A stretch of DNA of 64,000 nucleotides from Roseibium marinum (GTDB lineage Bacteria; Pseudomonadota; Alphaproteobacteria; Rhizobiales; Stappiaceae). The stretch covers positions 186,001 through 250,000 of the forward strand of contig NZ_PPCN01000005.1 in NCBI RefSeq assembly GCF_002906165.1, in the 5' to 3' direction. The notes under the pieces are model-generated. The model saw only the letters and a program-made list of their open reading frames with translations, had not been told where the DNA came from and made no database searches. This document shows, piece after piece, positions 21,643-30,047 of this stretch. Within the stretch, counting starts at the first letter, position 1, and the number at the start of each line of letters is the position of its first letter. The position numbers and the translations under genes were made by a program.

Positions 21643-22833
21643 TTATTTCACCGCTGCGACGTCTTTCTGCATCTGGGGATCGACAGACGCTCCGGAGCGG
21701 ATGCGCTGCAGGCCGTTGACGACGATCCGTTCGCCGGGCGTCAAGCCGTGCTCCACAATGCGCTTGCCCTCGGCACTGCGGCCGAGTTCGACCGCCCGGT
21801 AGTTCGCCTTGTTGTCGTCGCCGACCACATAGACGAACTTCTTGTCCTGATCGGTGCCGATCGCCCGTTCGCTGACGAGGACCTTGGTCTCCGGCGACGG
21901 TTCGCCGAGGCGGACCCGCACGAACTGGCCCGGGAGCAGCCTGCCGTCCGGATTGTCGAAGACGGCGCGGACGCCGATGGTGCCGCTGGCGGCATCCACC
22001 TCGTTGCCGATGAGCTGCATCTTGCCCCTGATCGGCGTGCCGTCGCCGCCGATGGTTTCGATCTCGACCGGAACCAGGTCCAGCGGCGGCACGGTGGCGT
22101 CGGTCCGTGGCAACTCGGCCAGAACCCTGGTCACGAGGTCTTCACCGGCGTTGAAGCTGGCGTAGATCGGATCGATCGATACCAGGGTGGTCAGCACCGG
22201 GGAGGCGGAGCCCGCGGCCACCAGATTGCCCACGGTGATCTCTATCTTGCCGACACGGCCGGCGACCGGCGCCAGGACGCGGGTGTATCCAAGCTCCAGC
22301 CTGGCGGCCTGCAGAGCCGCCTTCGCGGTCCGCAGGTTTGCCTGTGCCTCGGCGAAGGCGTTCTGCCGCTGGTCCAGGACACTTTGGGAGATGGTCTTGT
22401 TCGTGATCAGTTTCCGGCCGCGATCGAGTTCCAGCCGGGCGAGATTGAGCTGGGCTTCGGCCAGGGCGACCTGGCCCTCGCGCTCGGTGACCGCGGTTTT
22501 GAAGGGTTCGGGATCGATGGTGAAGAGCGGGTCGCCCGCCTTGACCAGCGATCCTTCACGGAAGTCCACCGACTGGATGGCCCCGCTCACCCGGGAGCGG
22601 ATCTGAACCCGGTCGACCGCTTCCAGGCGGCCGGAGAATTCTTCCCACATCGTGATTTTCCGGCTGGCCACTTCGGCCACTGTCACGGGAACGGCGGGGG
22701 TGCCGGCATTGCCACCGGCGGCGGTCGCGGGATTGGTGGCGGGCAGGTTCACGAAGAGAGCTGCGGCCGAAACGGACACGGCAACCGCCAGACTAGCGCC
22801 CGTGAGGGTCCAGAGTTTGCTTTTCGATGTCAT
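21643..22833 (-). CDS. RND efflux periplasmic adaptor (membrane fusion protein)
   Basis: A 396-residue MexA/AcrA-type adaptor: an N-terminal signal or anchor (residues about 8-40; no lipobox Cys), a biotinyl-lipoyl-like beta-hairpin (SGRLEAVDRVQIRSRVSGAI, then VKAGDPLFTIDPEPF), an alpha-helical hairpin (about 115-180), the second lipoyl half (GYTRVLAPVAGRVGKIEITV) and beta-barrel/membrane-proximal domains. It links the RND pump to an outer-membrane channel. The start at 22833 is preceded by AAGGAGAG; the frame is open further upstream but without a good start. It is the middle gene of an operon: hydrolase-like gene, adaptor, pump. Confidence 0.92.
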   Translation of the reverse strand: MTSKSKLWTLTGASLAVAVSVSAAALFVNLPATNPATAAGGNAGTPAVPVTVAEVASRKITMWEEFSGRLEAVDRVQIRSRVSGAIQSVDFREGSLVKAGDPLFTIDPEPFKTAVTEREGQVALAEAQLNLARLELDRGRKLITNKTISQSVLDQRQNAFAEAQANLRTAKAALQAARLELGYTRVLAPVAGRVGKIEITVGNLVAAGSASPVLTTLVSIDPIYASFNAGEDLVTRVLAELPRTDATVPPLDLVPVEIETIGGDGTPIRGKMQLIGNEVDAASGTIGVRAVFDNPDGRLLPGQFVRVRLGEPSPETKVLVSERAIGTDQDKKFVYVVGDDNKANYRAVELGRSAEGKRIVEHGLTPGERIVVNGLQRIRSGASVDPQMQKDVAAVK

Positions 22834-22903
22834 GGGTCTCTCCTTAAGACCTTCGTCCCGCCGCCTTGGGATGCGGCCGGGACGAAGGCGGTTCATTGCA
22901 ACT

Positions 22904-23701
22904 TCATTGGATGCCGAGCGAGTCGACGAAATCGGTAAACTGCCTGGCGGCACTCGCCTGCCAGGACGCGGTGTCATCGCTTTTCGCGCCATAGATCGAT
23001 GGCCAGCCTGTCCCGGCGGGGAGAACATGCTGGTGAACGTCGACGCCGGCGGCCTTCAGGGCGGCCGCGTAGCCGAGGGTTTCATCGCGCAGGGGGTCGT
23101 CCCCCGAGGTCAGGACGAGGGCTGGCGCCACGCCGGAAAGCCGGGAGCAGGTGCAGGGAGCGGCGTAGGGATGGCACACGCCGCCGCTCAGGTAATGGCT
23201 CCAGCCTTCGCTCCAGCACTCGCGCATGCCGAGCGCCTCCGCTTCGCGCATGGAGGCGGAGGCCATGTAGGGATCGAGGAGCGGGGACAGCAGGATCTGG
23301 CCGTCCAACTCGTCGGCGTAGTGGTCGCGCGCTTTCAGCGCCACCGCCGCGGCGACATTGGCTCCGGCCTCCACCCCGCCGACAAGAAGCTTCGATTTGC
23401 GGTTGCCGAGCCCGGCCCGTTTCTGCGCCAGGCGCGAAAAGATCGAAAAACCGGTTTCCAGGGGCTTGGGAAAGACGCCGCCGAGCGGGGCGTTGTAGTC
23501 GGGCAGCACCACGATCGCGCCGGCCTGGGCGGCGGTTTCGGAGAAGATGCTGCGTTCCGGCAGGGTACCGGTGAACGCGCCGCCATGAAAAAAGACAAGA
23601 ACGGGCGCATCCGCGGTGTTTGCCGAGCCCTCGTAGACACGTACCGCGACCGGGCCAATGGCCACCTTGTCCAGCGTCAATTCCTTCATCAGGATCGTCA
23701 T
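22904..23701 (-). CDS. alpha/beta-hydrolase-3-like protein lacking the nucleophile Ser
   Basis: The 265-residue protein follows the hormone-sensitive-lipase/esterase group: VLVFFHGGAF (oxyanion HGG, about 35-44) and ALVLTSGDDPLRDE (acid Asp). But the nucleophile elbow, normally GDSAGAN, reads GGVEAGAN with Glu111 in place of Ser, and the C-terminal His position (usually HGF) reads LPAGTGWPS. The fold seems kept and the Ser and His lost. It is the first gene of the efflux operon, 70 bp before the adaptor gene, and is divergent from a LysR gene. It may be a non-catalytic binding protein for an ester-like inducer or an enzyme with altered chemistry; this is inference. Confidence 0.75.
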   Translation of the reverse strand: MTILMKELTLDKVAIGPVAVRVYEGSANTADAPVLVFFHGGAFTGTLPERSIFSETAAQAGAIVVLPDYNAPLGGVFPKPLETGFSIFSRLAQKRAGLGNRKSKLLVGGVEAGANVAAAVALKARDHYADELDGQILLSPLLDPYMASASMREAEALGMRECWSEGWSHYLSGGVCHPYAAPCTCSRLSGVAPALVLTSGDDPLRDETLGYAAALKAAGVDVHQHVLPAGTGWPSIYGAKSDDTASWQASAARQFTDFVDSLGIQ

Positions 23702-23871
23702 TGCCTGCTGTCGCTTCTTCCAAAGGAGTGAACGGTCGGCCCGTCGGGGTCCGGGTTTCTACTCAGCCAAGATAGGTTTGTTCGTGGAAGTGAATAAGTC
23801 CGGTATTTTTGTTTTCTCTGTTCGAAATTTCGAATAATATTGCAGCACACAAATTCCAGGAGGATTTTCCG

Positions 23872-24786
23872 ATGGACCAGCTTGCCGCCATGCGCGCCTT
23901 CGTGAAGGTCGTGGAAACCGGCAATTTCACCCGTGCCTCGGAAACGCTGCGGATGCCGAAGGCAACTCTCACCAATCTCATCCAGGGACTTGAAAAGCAT
24001 CTGCAGACCCGGCTTCTCAACCGGACCACACGGCGGGTGGTGGTGACGACGGACGGCGTCCTTTATTATGAAAGGGCGGTGAGCATCATCGCCGATATCG
24101 ACGAGCTCGACGGCAGACTGTCCCAGGCGCAGACAGAGCCGAGCGGCCGGCTGCGGGTCGAGATGTCGGGAGCCTTCGCGGACTGGTTCGTGATCCCGTT
24201 TCTCGGCGAATTTTACCGGAAATATCCCGACATCCAGCTCGATATCGGCATCGGCGACAGAACCGTCGACTATTTGAAGGAGAATGTCGATTGCGCCCTG
24301 CGGGGCGGCGAGCCGGCGGACCAGTCGCTGATCGCCCGGCGCATTTCCGAAGTCGGCCTGGTGACCTGCGCGGCACCGAAATACCTGGACAAATTCGGCA
24401 CACCGGAGAAGCCCGAGGACCTGGAGACCGGCCATTTCTTCGTCAACTACTTCATGGCCCAGACGGGCCAGGTACGGCCCTTCGTGTTCCGCAAGGACGG
24501 CAGGGAAATCTCCGTAACCGGCCGGCACTGGATCGCCGTGAACGATGCCCGCAGCTATGTTCTCTCCGCCGCCGCGGGACACGGCATCGGCCAGTTGCCG
24601 GACTTCATGGTGAGCGAGGAGCTGGAAAAGGGATCCCTGGTGCGGGTTCTGCACGGCTGGACGACCGATACGATCCCCCTCTACATCGTCTACCCGCCGA
24701 ACCGGCATCTCAGCAACAAGGTCCGGGTTTTCGTCGACTGGCTCATCCGCCTGCTGGCGGGGATCCAGCCCGCTGGTCAGGGGTAG
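23872..24786 (+). CDS. LysR family transcriptional regulator, divergent from efflux operon
   Basis: A 304-residue LysR protein: HTH at residues 1-60 (MDQLAAMRAFVKVVETGNFT, then KATLTNLIQGLEKHLQTRLL, NRTTRRVVVTTDG) and effector domain (about 88-295). ATG 23872 is preceded by CAGGAGG; the frame extends upstream to 23809 without support. The gene starts 170 bp from the divergent hydrolase-adaptor-RND operon, the classical layout for a LysR activator of an efflux operon. Typical ligand unknown. Confidence 0.87.
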   Translation: MDQLAAMRAFVKVVETGNFTRASETLRMPKATLTNLIQGLEKHLQTRLLNRTTRRVVVTTDGVLYYERAVSIIADIDELDGRLSQAQTEPSGRLRVEMSGAFADWFVIPFLGEFYRKYPDIQLDIGIGDRTVDYLKENVDCALRGGEPADQSLIARRISEVGLVTCAAPKYLDKFGTPEKPEDLETGHFFVNYFMAQTGQVRPFVFRKDGREISVTGRHWIAVNDARSYVLSAAAGHGIGQLPDFMVSEELEKGSLVRVLHGWTTDTIPLYIVYPPNRHLSNKVRVFVDWLIRLLAGIQPAGQG

Positions 24787-24886
24787 GGGAGGAGTTTTCG
24801 GCCCGTTGAAGATCAAGGCCGTGTGGACGAAATGCGTCTCCAATTCGTCGACACAGCCTAACAAGTGGTGTCGTCATGAGAATGGT

Positions 24887-25495
24887 TCACGAAACCTCGT
24901 GTTGAACCGCGAAGGGGTCTGAAGATGGATCTTCGGTCCAACTGTATTCCGCACATTTCGCAACGTGTCTTGCCGTCTTTCGATCGAGAATGCGGGATAT
25001 CACCGCCAGGCTCATGTCCATGCCTGCCGACACGCCGGAGGACGTGAAAAATTTTCCGTCCTCAACCCAACGGGCTTTGCCGATCCAGTCCACGTTTGGA
25101 CCAAACTGAATTGCCCATTTGAATCTCATCTTGTTGGTTGTGGCTTTACGGCCATCGAGAACCCCGGTGCTCGCCAGAAGTGCGCTGCCCGTGCAAACGC
25201 TCATGACAATTTCGGCCTTCTCGGACGCAGCCCTGATCCAATCATGAATTGCTTCGTTGACCTGTTCCACAGGTGTACCGGGTCCTCCAGGTACGAGAAG
25301 CAGATCATAGTCATTGCTTTCGCCAAGCAGGCAATCGACCGCGATACGCTGACCACTCCTGCAAGTGACGTGGCCGGTGTTTTCGCCGACGGTGGTAATG
25401 TTGAACTCGTTAGGCAACCAGCCGAAAAATTCGAGTGGCCCAAACAAATCCAATGTCTCGAAACCAGGAAAAACGAGCGCGCCGATTGATTTCAT
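24887..25495 (-). CDS. DJ-1/PfpI family protein
   Basis: The 202-residue protein begins MKSIGALVFPGFETLDLFGP and has the nucleophile elbow IVMSVCTGSALLAS with Cys101, both typical of the isonitrile hydratase/GATase1-like branch of DJ-1/PfpI. Members of this branch act on small molecules such as isonitriles or glyoxals; which applies here is unknown. The gene lies 13 bp after the DUF1272 gene on the same strand, so the two form a small operon divergent from the GlxA-type regulator, whose N-terminal domain is itself a DJ-1/PfpI fold. Confidence 0.85.
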   Translation of the reverse strand: MKSIGALVFPGFETLDLFGPLEFFGWLPNEFNITTVGENTGHVTCRSGQRIAVDCLLGESNDYDLLLVPGGPGTPVEQVNEAIHDWIRAASEKAEIVMSVCTGSALLASTGVLDGRKATTNKMRFKWAIQFGPNVDWIGKARWVEDGKFFTSSGVSAGMDMSLAVISRILDRKTARHVAKCAEYSWTEDPSSDPFAVQHEVS

Positions 25496-25508
25496 ATTCT
25501 GTTCCTTT

Positions 25509-25763
25509 TCAGGTCTGGAGGTGCGCGCATTCCGGGTGCGCTTTCAGGAAACGATCCGTAGACGCCGGGTTTTTAACGAGGAGCTCAACGGGACGGATCG
25601 GGCGACGCAAAAGCTCTCCTTCGCAGTTCGGGCAGACATTGCGAAAGTTGTCTTCAGCGCAATCCTTGCAGAAGGTACATTCGAACGAGCATGTACGGGC
25701 ATTCAGGCTTTCGGGAGGTAAATCGGTATCACAGCATTCACAGTTGGGTTTCAGCTTCAACAT
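25509..25763 (-). CDS. DUF1272 zinc-finger-like protein
   Basis: An 84-residue protein packed with cysteines: Cys8, 10, 11, 25, 29, 32, 35, 44 and 47 (KPNCECCDTDLPPES, CSFECTFCKDC, CPNC). The order matches DUF1272, a small family thought to bind zinc with two CxxC-type knuckles. Its function is unknown. It heads a two-gene operon with the DJ-1/PfpI gene and is 93 bp from the divergent GlxA-type regulator, so it is probably under that regulator's control. Confidence 0.85.
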   Translation of the reverse strand: MLKLKPNCECCDTDLPPESLNARTCSFECTFCKDCAEDNFRNVCPNCEGELLRRPIRPVELLVKNPASTDRFLKAHPECAHLQT

Positions 25764-25856
25764 TCTCCGCTCCTTTGGCTATGCGCAACGTGAGTAGACT
25801 AGCAGTTCCCTTTCTGGCATAAATGACAACATGCCCTCGAATGCTGCCAAATCTTA

Positions 25857-26867
25857 ATGAAGAATTCCGCGCCCCACAAAGTTCTGTTTGTGGTGTTTCC
25901 GCAGATAAAATTGCTTGATCTGGCTGGTCCGCTCCAAGTTTTCGCGGATGCCGTCGATGATAACGGGATTGCCGTTTACAGAACCGAGGTTGTCTCGATA
26001 GACGGTCAATATGTAAAGACCGATACTCCGGTTTCTATCGCGACGGAAGCGATGAAGTCGTGGGCAAACGAGCAAATAGACACTCTCATCGTTGTTGGCG
26101 GCAACGGTGCCCGCGCAGCGGCCCTGAACCCCCATGTTGTCGACGGCGTTTTGAGGCTTGCGGAAAAAGCGGATCGCATCGCATCAGTCTGCACCGGAGC
26201 TTTCGTGCTGGCAGCCTGCGGTCTGCTCGATGGGCGCCGGGCCGTGACTCATTGGCAATCATGCGATGCTCTTTCGCGTGAGCATCCTTGCGTGCTGGTC
26301 GAAACCGATCCCATCTACGTGAAAGCTGAAAACGTCTGGACGTCAGCGGGTGTGACCGCGGGCATCGATATGGCCCTTGCCATGGTCGCGGAAGATATCG
26401 GTCGAACAGCTTCACTTTCGTTAGCGCGTGAATTGGTGTCATACGTGGTCCGCCCGGGAGGCCAATCCCAATTCAGCTCGACCCTCGATAGACAAATCCT
26501 GGATGAAACAGGCCGGTTCGAGAGCCTTCACGAATGGATCGCAAACAATATCGACAAAGACCTGCGCGTCGATGTTCTCGCTGAAAGAGCGAACATGAGC
26601 CCCCGAAATTTCGCGCGATTGTACACCCAGCAAACCGGGCGAACTCCGGCCAAAGCTGTCGAAGGCATACGAATGGAAGCCGCCCGCCGGTCGCTTGAAG
26701 AAAGCGACCTATCGGTGAGCGAGGTTGCTCGCCAGTGCGGGTTCGGGGATGACGAACGGATGCGCCGCAGCTTTATTCGCTTGCTCCATGTGTCGCCCAG
26801 CGATTATCGCCAACGCTTCGCAACCGGTCACATGACAGCCTCCGGCGACCTTCTCGGAACCCAATGA
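25857..26867 (+). CDS. GlxA-type transcriptional regulator (DJ-1/PfpI domain plus AraC HTH)
   Basis: The 336-residue protein has an N-terminal DJ-1/PfpI-like domain (about 5-195; VVFPQIKLLDLAGPLQVF, IVVGGNGARAAALNP, SVCTGAFVLAACGLLDGRRA with Cys112) and a C-terminal AraC-type double helix-turn-helix (about 225-325; DVLAERANMSPRNFARLYTQ and SVSEVARQCGFGDDERMRRS). Such regulators sense small metabolites through the DJ-1 domain. It is divergent from the DUF1272/DJ-1 operon and likely regulates it. Codon use here is less GC-rich than the surroundings, hinting at transfer of this three-gene set. Confidence 0.88.
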   Translation: MKNSAPHKVLFVVFPQIKLLDLAGPLQVFADAVDDNGIAVYRTEVVSIDGQYVKTDTPVSIATEAMKSWANEQIDTLIVVGGNGARAAALNPHVVDGVLRLAEKADRIASVCTGAFVLAACGLLDGRRAVTHWQSCDALSREHPCVLVETDPIYVKAENVWTSAGVTAGIDMALAMVAEDIGRTASLSLARELVSYVVRPGGQSQFSSTLDRQILDETGRFESLHEWIANNIDKDLRVDVLAERANMSPRNFARLYTQQTGRTPAKAVEGIRMEAARRSLEESDLSVSEVARQCGFGDDERMRRSFIRLLHVSPSDYRQRFATGHMTASGDLLGTQ

Positions 26868-27007
26868 CGCCGTAAGCGGAATATCGTGTAGATAGCATCA
26901 GGATCCGCTTCTTGAGCCGATCCGGAAGAAACTTGAGGACATTGCCCTGGGACCCCAACTGCTTCAAGTCCGGGAAATCGGCAAGGGCCGCACCGTCCCC
27001 TCGGAGT

Positions 27008-27385
27008 TCATTCCGGTTGCTTATAAATCCACCACGCCAATGGAATAATCGCGAATTCCAGAGCGGCGTAGAAAATCAGCAGAGGCGAAGGCAAACCATC
27101 GAGGGCGAAGCTCAGCAGCCGTCCAGCGACCAGCCCGCCCGCAAACACCATTGTCGTCAGGATCGCAACACTCTTGTGCCGATCCATCAGGGCGCAGAAG
27201 AGCCAGAAAACCCCGAGCGCCAGATAAAGACACATCACGGCTCTCAAGATGTGGGCGAAGTTTACACCCAGATCGCTGACACCCAGGAAGGTTCTGGCAA
27301 ACCATGGCGGGTCGATGCCATACAGAAGTGCGATCACCGACACCATGGCGAAAGCCAAAATCAGGAAGCCTTTCTTCAAGTTCAT
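27008..27385 (-). CDS. DUF4345 family membrane protein
   Basis: A 125-residue protein with four likely membrane helices (FLILAFAMVSVIALLYGI, AHILRAVMCLYLALGVFWLF, VAILTTMVFAGGLVAGRLLS, LLIFYAALEFAIIPLAWWIY), which matches the layout of DUF4345. Function unknown. I chose MNLKKGFLIL as the start; an in-frame earlier start at 27400 adds five residues. It has no clear operon partner. Confidence 0.75.
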   Translation of the reverse strand: MNLKKGFLILAFAMVSVIALLYGIDPPWFARTFLGVSDLGVNFAHILRAVMCLYLALGVFWLFCALMDRHKSVAILTTMVFAGGLVAGRLLSFALDGLPSPLLIFYAALEFAIIPLAWWIYKQPE

Positions 27386-28061
27386 GGGTCTACCTCGCAT
27401 CCCGAGCGAAAGGCTCTTTCGTCCACTATATACATTTTGGGTCCGAGCTGGAGCAGGCCGCTCGTATTTGTCGGCAGTTCGCGGAAAATACCGGGGGCCT
27501 ACACATGTCCGGAGAACCGGCGAAATACATTTGCGCCGCCGTATGTAATTCCTTCGTTTCCACCAGTGGCGCTGCGCTTGTCCGGGGAAGCGTCCAGATT
27601 ATGCCCATGATGCCCGGGCCGTTTCTGGGAACGTTATCAGATGCGATAGGCTTTCCTCTTCGCACCCGCAGCGCAATTGCAACAATTCGACATGATTGAA
27701 ACATACTGCTGCAAATCCGTCCGCCTAGCCTCCGGTCGTCAGTCCTGAAACCGGCTGTCGCGCGGCATCCGGCAAATTACCGGTTGAAGGTTGGGGCGGC
27801 AGGGCGTTTCATGGGTGGCAGGGAACGATCCCGGAAAAACCGGGGCGCCCTCCAAGGTCAACCTGCGTCATGAAATGAGCGCAGTTAAGTTGATCGGCCA
27901 GAGAAAAATGAAGCATCTTTTCCACGTTCCTTCGGACGCGGGATGCTCAAGATCAACCCGCTTTCAGTTTTTGAAAGCGAAAAAGTTGATCGCATAAAAT
28001 GGATGAAGCATCTTTTCCGCGTTCCTTCGGACGCGGGATGCTTCAGGGGAAGAAACGACAT
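27386..28061. other. 676-bp gap with paired hairpin repeats before the acyl-CoA ligase
   Basis: No gene could be supported at 27386-27890: the open frames there have poor codon use and no recognisable family. The right part is structured. A 40-bp element at 27908-27948 recurs at 28003-28045 (95 bp apart), each a hairpin. In copy 2, GAAGCATC (28005-28012) pairs with GATGCTTC (28037-28044) and CCGCG..TCC (28017-28025) with GGA.CGCGG (28029-28036). Between them CTTTCA/TGAAAG (27961-27977) forms another small stem. Confidence 0.7.
28003..28050 (+). promoter_or_regulatory. hairpin immediately upstream of the acyl-CoA ligase ribosome site
   Basis: Copy 2 of the repeat ends at 28044 and the ribosome site AGGGGAAG begins at 28045, 17 nt before ATG 28062. 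A transcript starting upstream would carry a long stem of about 16 bp next to the Shine-Dalgarno sequence, so an mRNA control or stability role is possible. An in-frame ATG at 27999 would put the hairpin inside the coding region, which I consider unlikely. Confidence 0.5.
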
Positions 28062-30047
28062 ATGGTTGGGTCGGCCAGCGCTTCACCGCGCGGGAAGGAC
28101 ACCTTTCCGAAGATCCTGTTGCACAACGCGCGGGTATTCGGGAACCGGACGGCGTTCCGGGAGAAGGATTTCGGGATCTGGCAGAGCTGGACCTGGTCCG
28201 GGGTGTCGGAGGAAATCCGCGCATTTTCCATCGGGTTGCAGTCTCTCGGGCTCAAGGCCGGAGACAAGATCGCCATCGTCGGCGCGAACCGGCCGCGGCT
28301 CTACTGGGCCATGGTCGCCGCCCAGGCGATCGGCGCGGTGCCGGTGCCGGTCTATGCGGACAGCGTGGCGGAAGAAATGGCCTATGTGCTCGGCCACGCG
28401 GAAGTCGCCTTTGCGATCGTCGAGGATCAGGAACAGGTCGACAAGCTGCTGTCCATGTCGGACGAGGTGCCGTCGCTCAAACACGTGATCTATGACGAGG
28501 TGCGCGGCCTCCGGGACTACGACCACACCCACCTGCACAGCTATGCATCGGTCCAGGACAAGGGGCGCGCGCTGCAAGCGCAGTCGGCGTCTCTCAAGGG
28601 CGAATGGGAACAAGGACTTGCGACCGGCAAGGGCTCTGACATCGCCGTGATGCTTTATACCTCCGGCACCACCGGGCGGCCGAAAGGCGTCATGCTGTCC
28701 TTCGACAATCTGGTGATTTCGGGGCGCAACGGTAATGATTTCGACCATCTGGACGAAACCGAGGAAGTGCTCGCCTATCTGCCGATGGCCTGGATCGGCG
28801 ATCATGTGTTTTCGCTCGCGCAGGCCTTTACCGCCGGCTATTGCGTCAACTGCCCGGAAAGCATGGACACGATCGACGTCGACCGGCGCGAGATCGCGCC
28901 GACCTACTTTTTCGCGCCGCCGCGGGTGTTCGAGACCATGTTGACCATGATCATGGTCAACATGGAAGATGCCGGCCGGACCAAACGCGCCATGTTCGAC
29001 ACCTTCATGGATGTCGCCCGCAAGGTTGGCGAGAAGATCCTCAACGGTGAAAAGGTCGCTCTGAAAGACCGGTTGCTGTACCGGCTCGGCGAGTTCTTCG
29101 TCTACGGCCCGCTGAAAAACCGCATGGGCCTCACCCGGATGAAGGTCGGCTACACGGCCGGCGAGGCGATCGGACCGGAGATCTTCCAGTTCTACCGCTC
29201 ACTCGGCCTCAACCTGAAACAGCTCTACGGCCAGACCGAGGCCAGCGTCTACATCACGCTGCAGCCGGACGGCGAGATCTTCGGCGACACGGTTGGCAAG
29301 CCGGCGCCGGATGTGGAGTTGAAGATCGCGGAAAGCGGCGAGGTCATGTACCGCTCTCCGGGTGTGTTCGTCGGCTATTTCAAGAACGACGAGGCGACGG
29401 CAAGCACCAAGACGCCGGACGGCTGGGTGCATACGGGAGACGCCGGCATCATCGCCGACAATGGTCATCTGAAGATCATCGACCGGGCCAAGGATGTCGG
29501 CAGGCTGACTGACGGAGCCCTGTTCGCGCCCAAATACATCGAGAACAAGCTGAAGTTCTTCCCCAACATCAAGGAGGCGGTCGCCTTCGGCCACGAGCGG
29601 GACCGGGTGGGGGTGTTTGTCAACATCGACCTGACCGCCGTCGGCTCCTGGGCGGAGCGCAACAATGTCAATTACGCCTCCTATCAGGAACTGGCCGCGC
29701 ACCCGGATGTCTACGCCATGATCGAAAGCCATGTCGATCAGGTCAACCGGGACCTTGCCCGTGAGCCGATGATGGCCGGCGCCCAGATCAGGCGGTTCCT
29801 GATCCTGCACAAGGAGCTGGATGCGGATGACGGCGAACTGACGCGGACTCAAAAAGTGCGCCGCAGTTTCATCGCCGAGCGCTACGGGCCGCTGATCGAG
29901 GCGCTCTACGACGGGTCGGCCACAAAGCACGTGCGCACGGAGGTCACCTATGAGGACGGCCGCAAGGGCGTGCTCGAAGCGACCGTGGAGATCCGCGACA
30001 TGCCGCTTCACGACGCCGGCAAGAGCTTTCAGGAGGCCGCCGAATGA
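28062..30047 (+). CDS. AMP-dependent acyl-CoA synthetase (long-chain fatty-acid-CoA ligase type)
   Basis: The 661-residue enzyme activates a carboxylic acid to its acyl-CoA through an acyl-AMP intermediate. It carries the P-loop AVMLYTSGTTGRPKGVMLS, the acyl-binding A5 motif LYGQTEASVYITLQPDG, the A7 stretch GWVHTGDAGIIADNG and KIIDRAKDV (A8). The C-terminal lid is long, as in the FadD15-like eukaryotic-type ligases. It is first in a run of seven genes with a branched-chain-type ABC importer; its stop overlaps the start of the next gene by 4 bp. Importer plus ligase suggests uptake and activation of a carboxylate, possibly aromatic or fatty; the substrate is not known. Confidence 0.9.
   Translation: MVGSASASPRGKDTFPKILLHNARVFGNRTAFREKDFGIWQSWTWSGVSEEIRAFSIGLQSLGLKAGDKIAIVGANRPRLYWAMVAAQAIGAVPVPVYADSVAEEMAYVLGHAEVAFAIVEDQEQVDKLLSMSDEVPSLKHVIYDEVRGLRDYDHTHLHSYASVQDKGRALQAQSASLKGEWEQGLATGKGSDIAVMLYTSGTTGRPKGVMLSFDNLVISGRNGNDFDHLDETEEVLAYLPMAWIGDHVFSLAQAFTAGYCVNCPESMDTIDVDRREIAPTYFFAPPRVFETMLTMIMVNMEDAGRTKRAMFDTFMDVARKVGEKILNGEKVALKDRLLYRLGEFFVYGPLKNRMGLTRMKVGYTAGEAIGPEIFQFYRSLGLNLKQLYGQTEASVYITLQPDGEIFGDTVGKPAPDVELKIAESGEVMYRSPGVFVGYFKNDEATASTKTPDGWVHTGDAGIIADNGHLKIIDRAKDVGRLTDGALFAPKYIENKLKFFPNIKEAVAFGHERDRVGVFVNIDLTAVGSWAERNNVNYASYQELAAHPDVYAMIESHVDQVNRDLAREPMMAGAQIRRFLILHKELDADDGELTRTQKVRRSFIAERYGPLIEALYDGSATKHVRTEVTYEDGRKGVLEATVEIRDMPLHDAGKSFQEAAE

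Noticed and set aside
27426..27704. Minus-strand frame of 92 codons in the gap before the ligase operon
   Set aside because: No motif, no ribosome site and poor codon use. It could be a remnant but nothing supports it.
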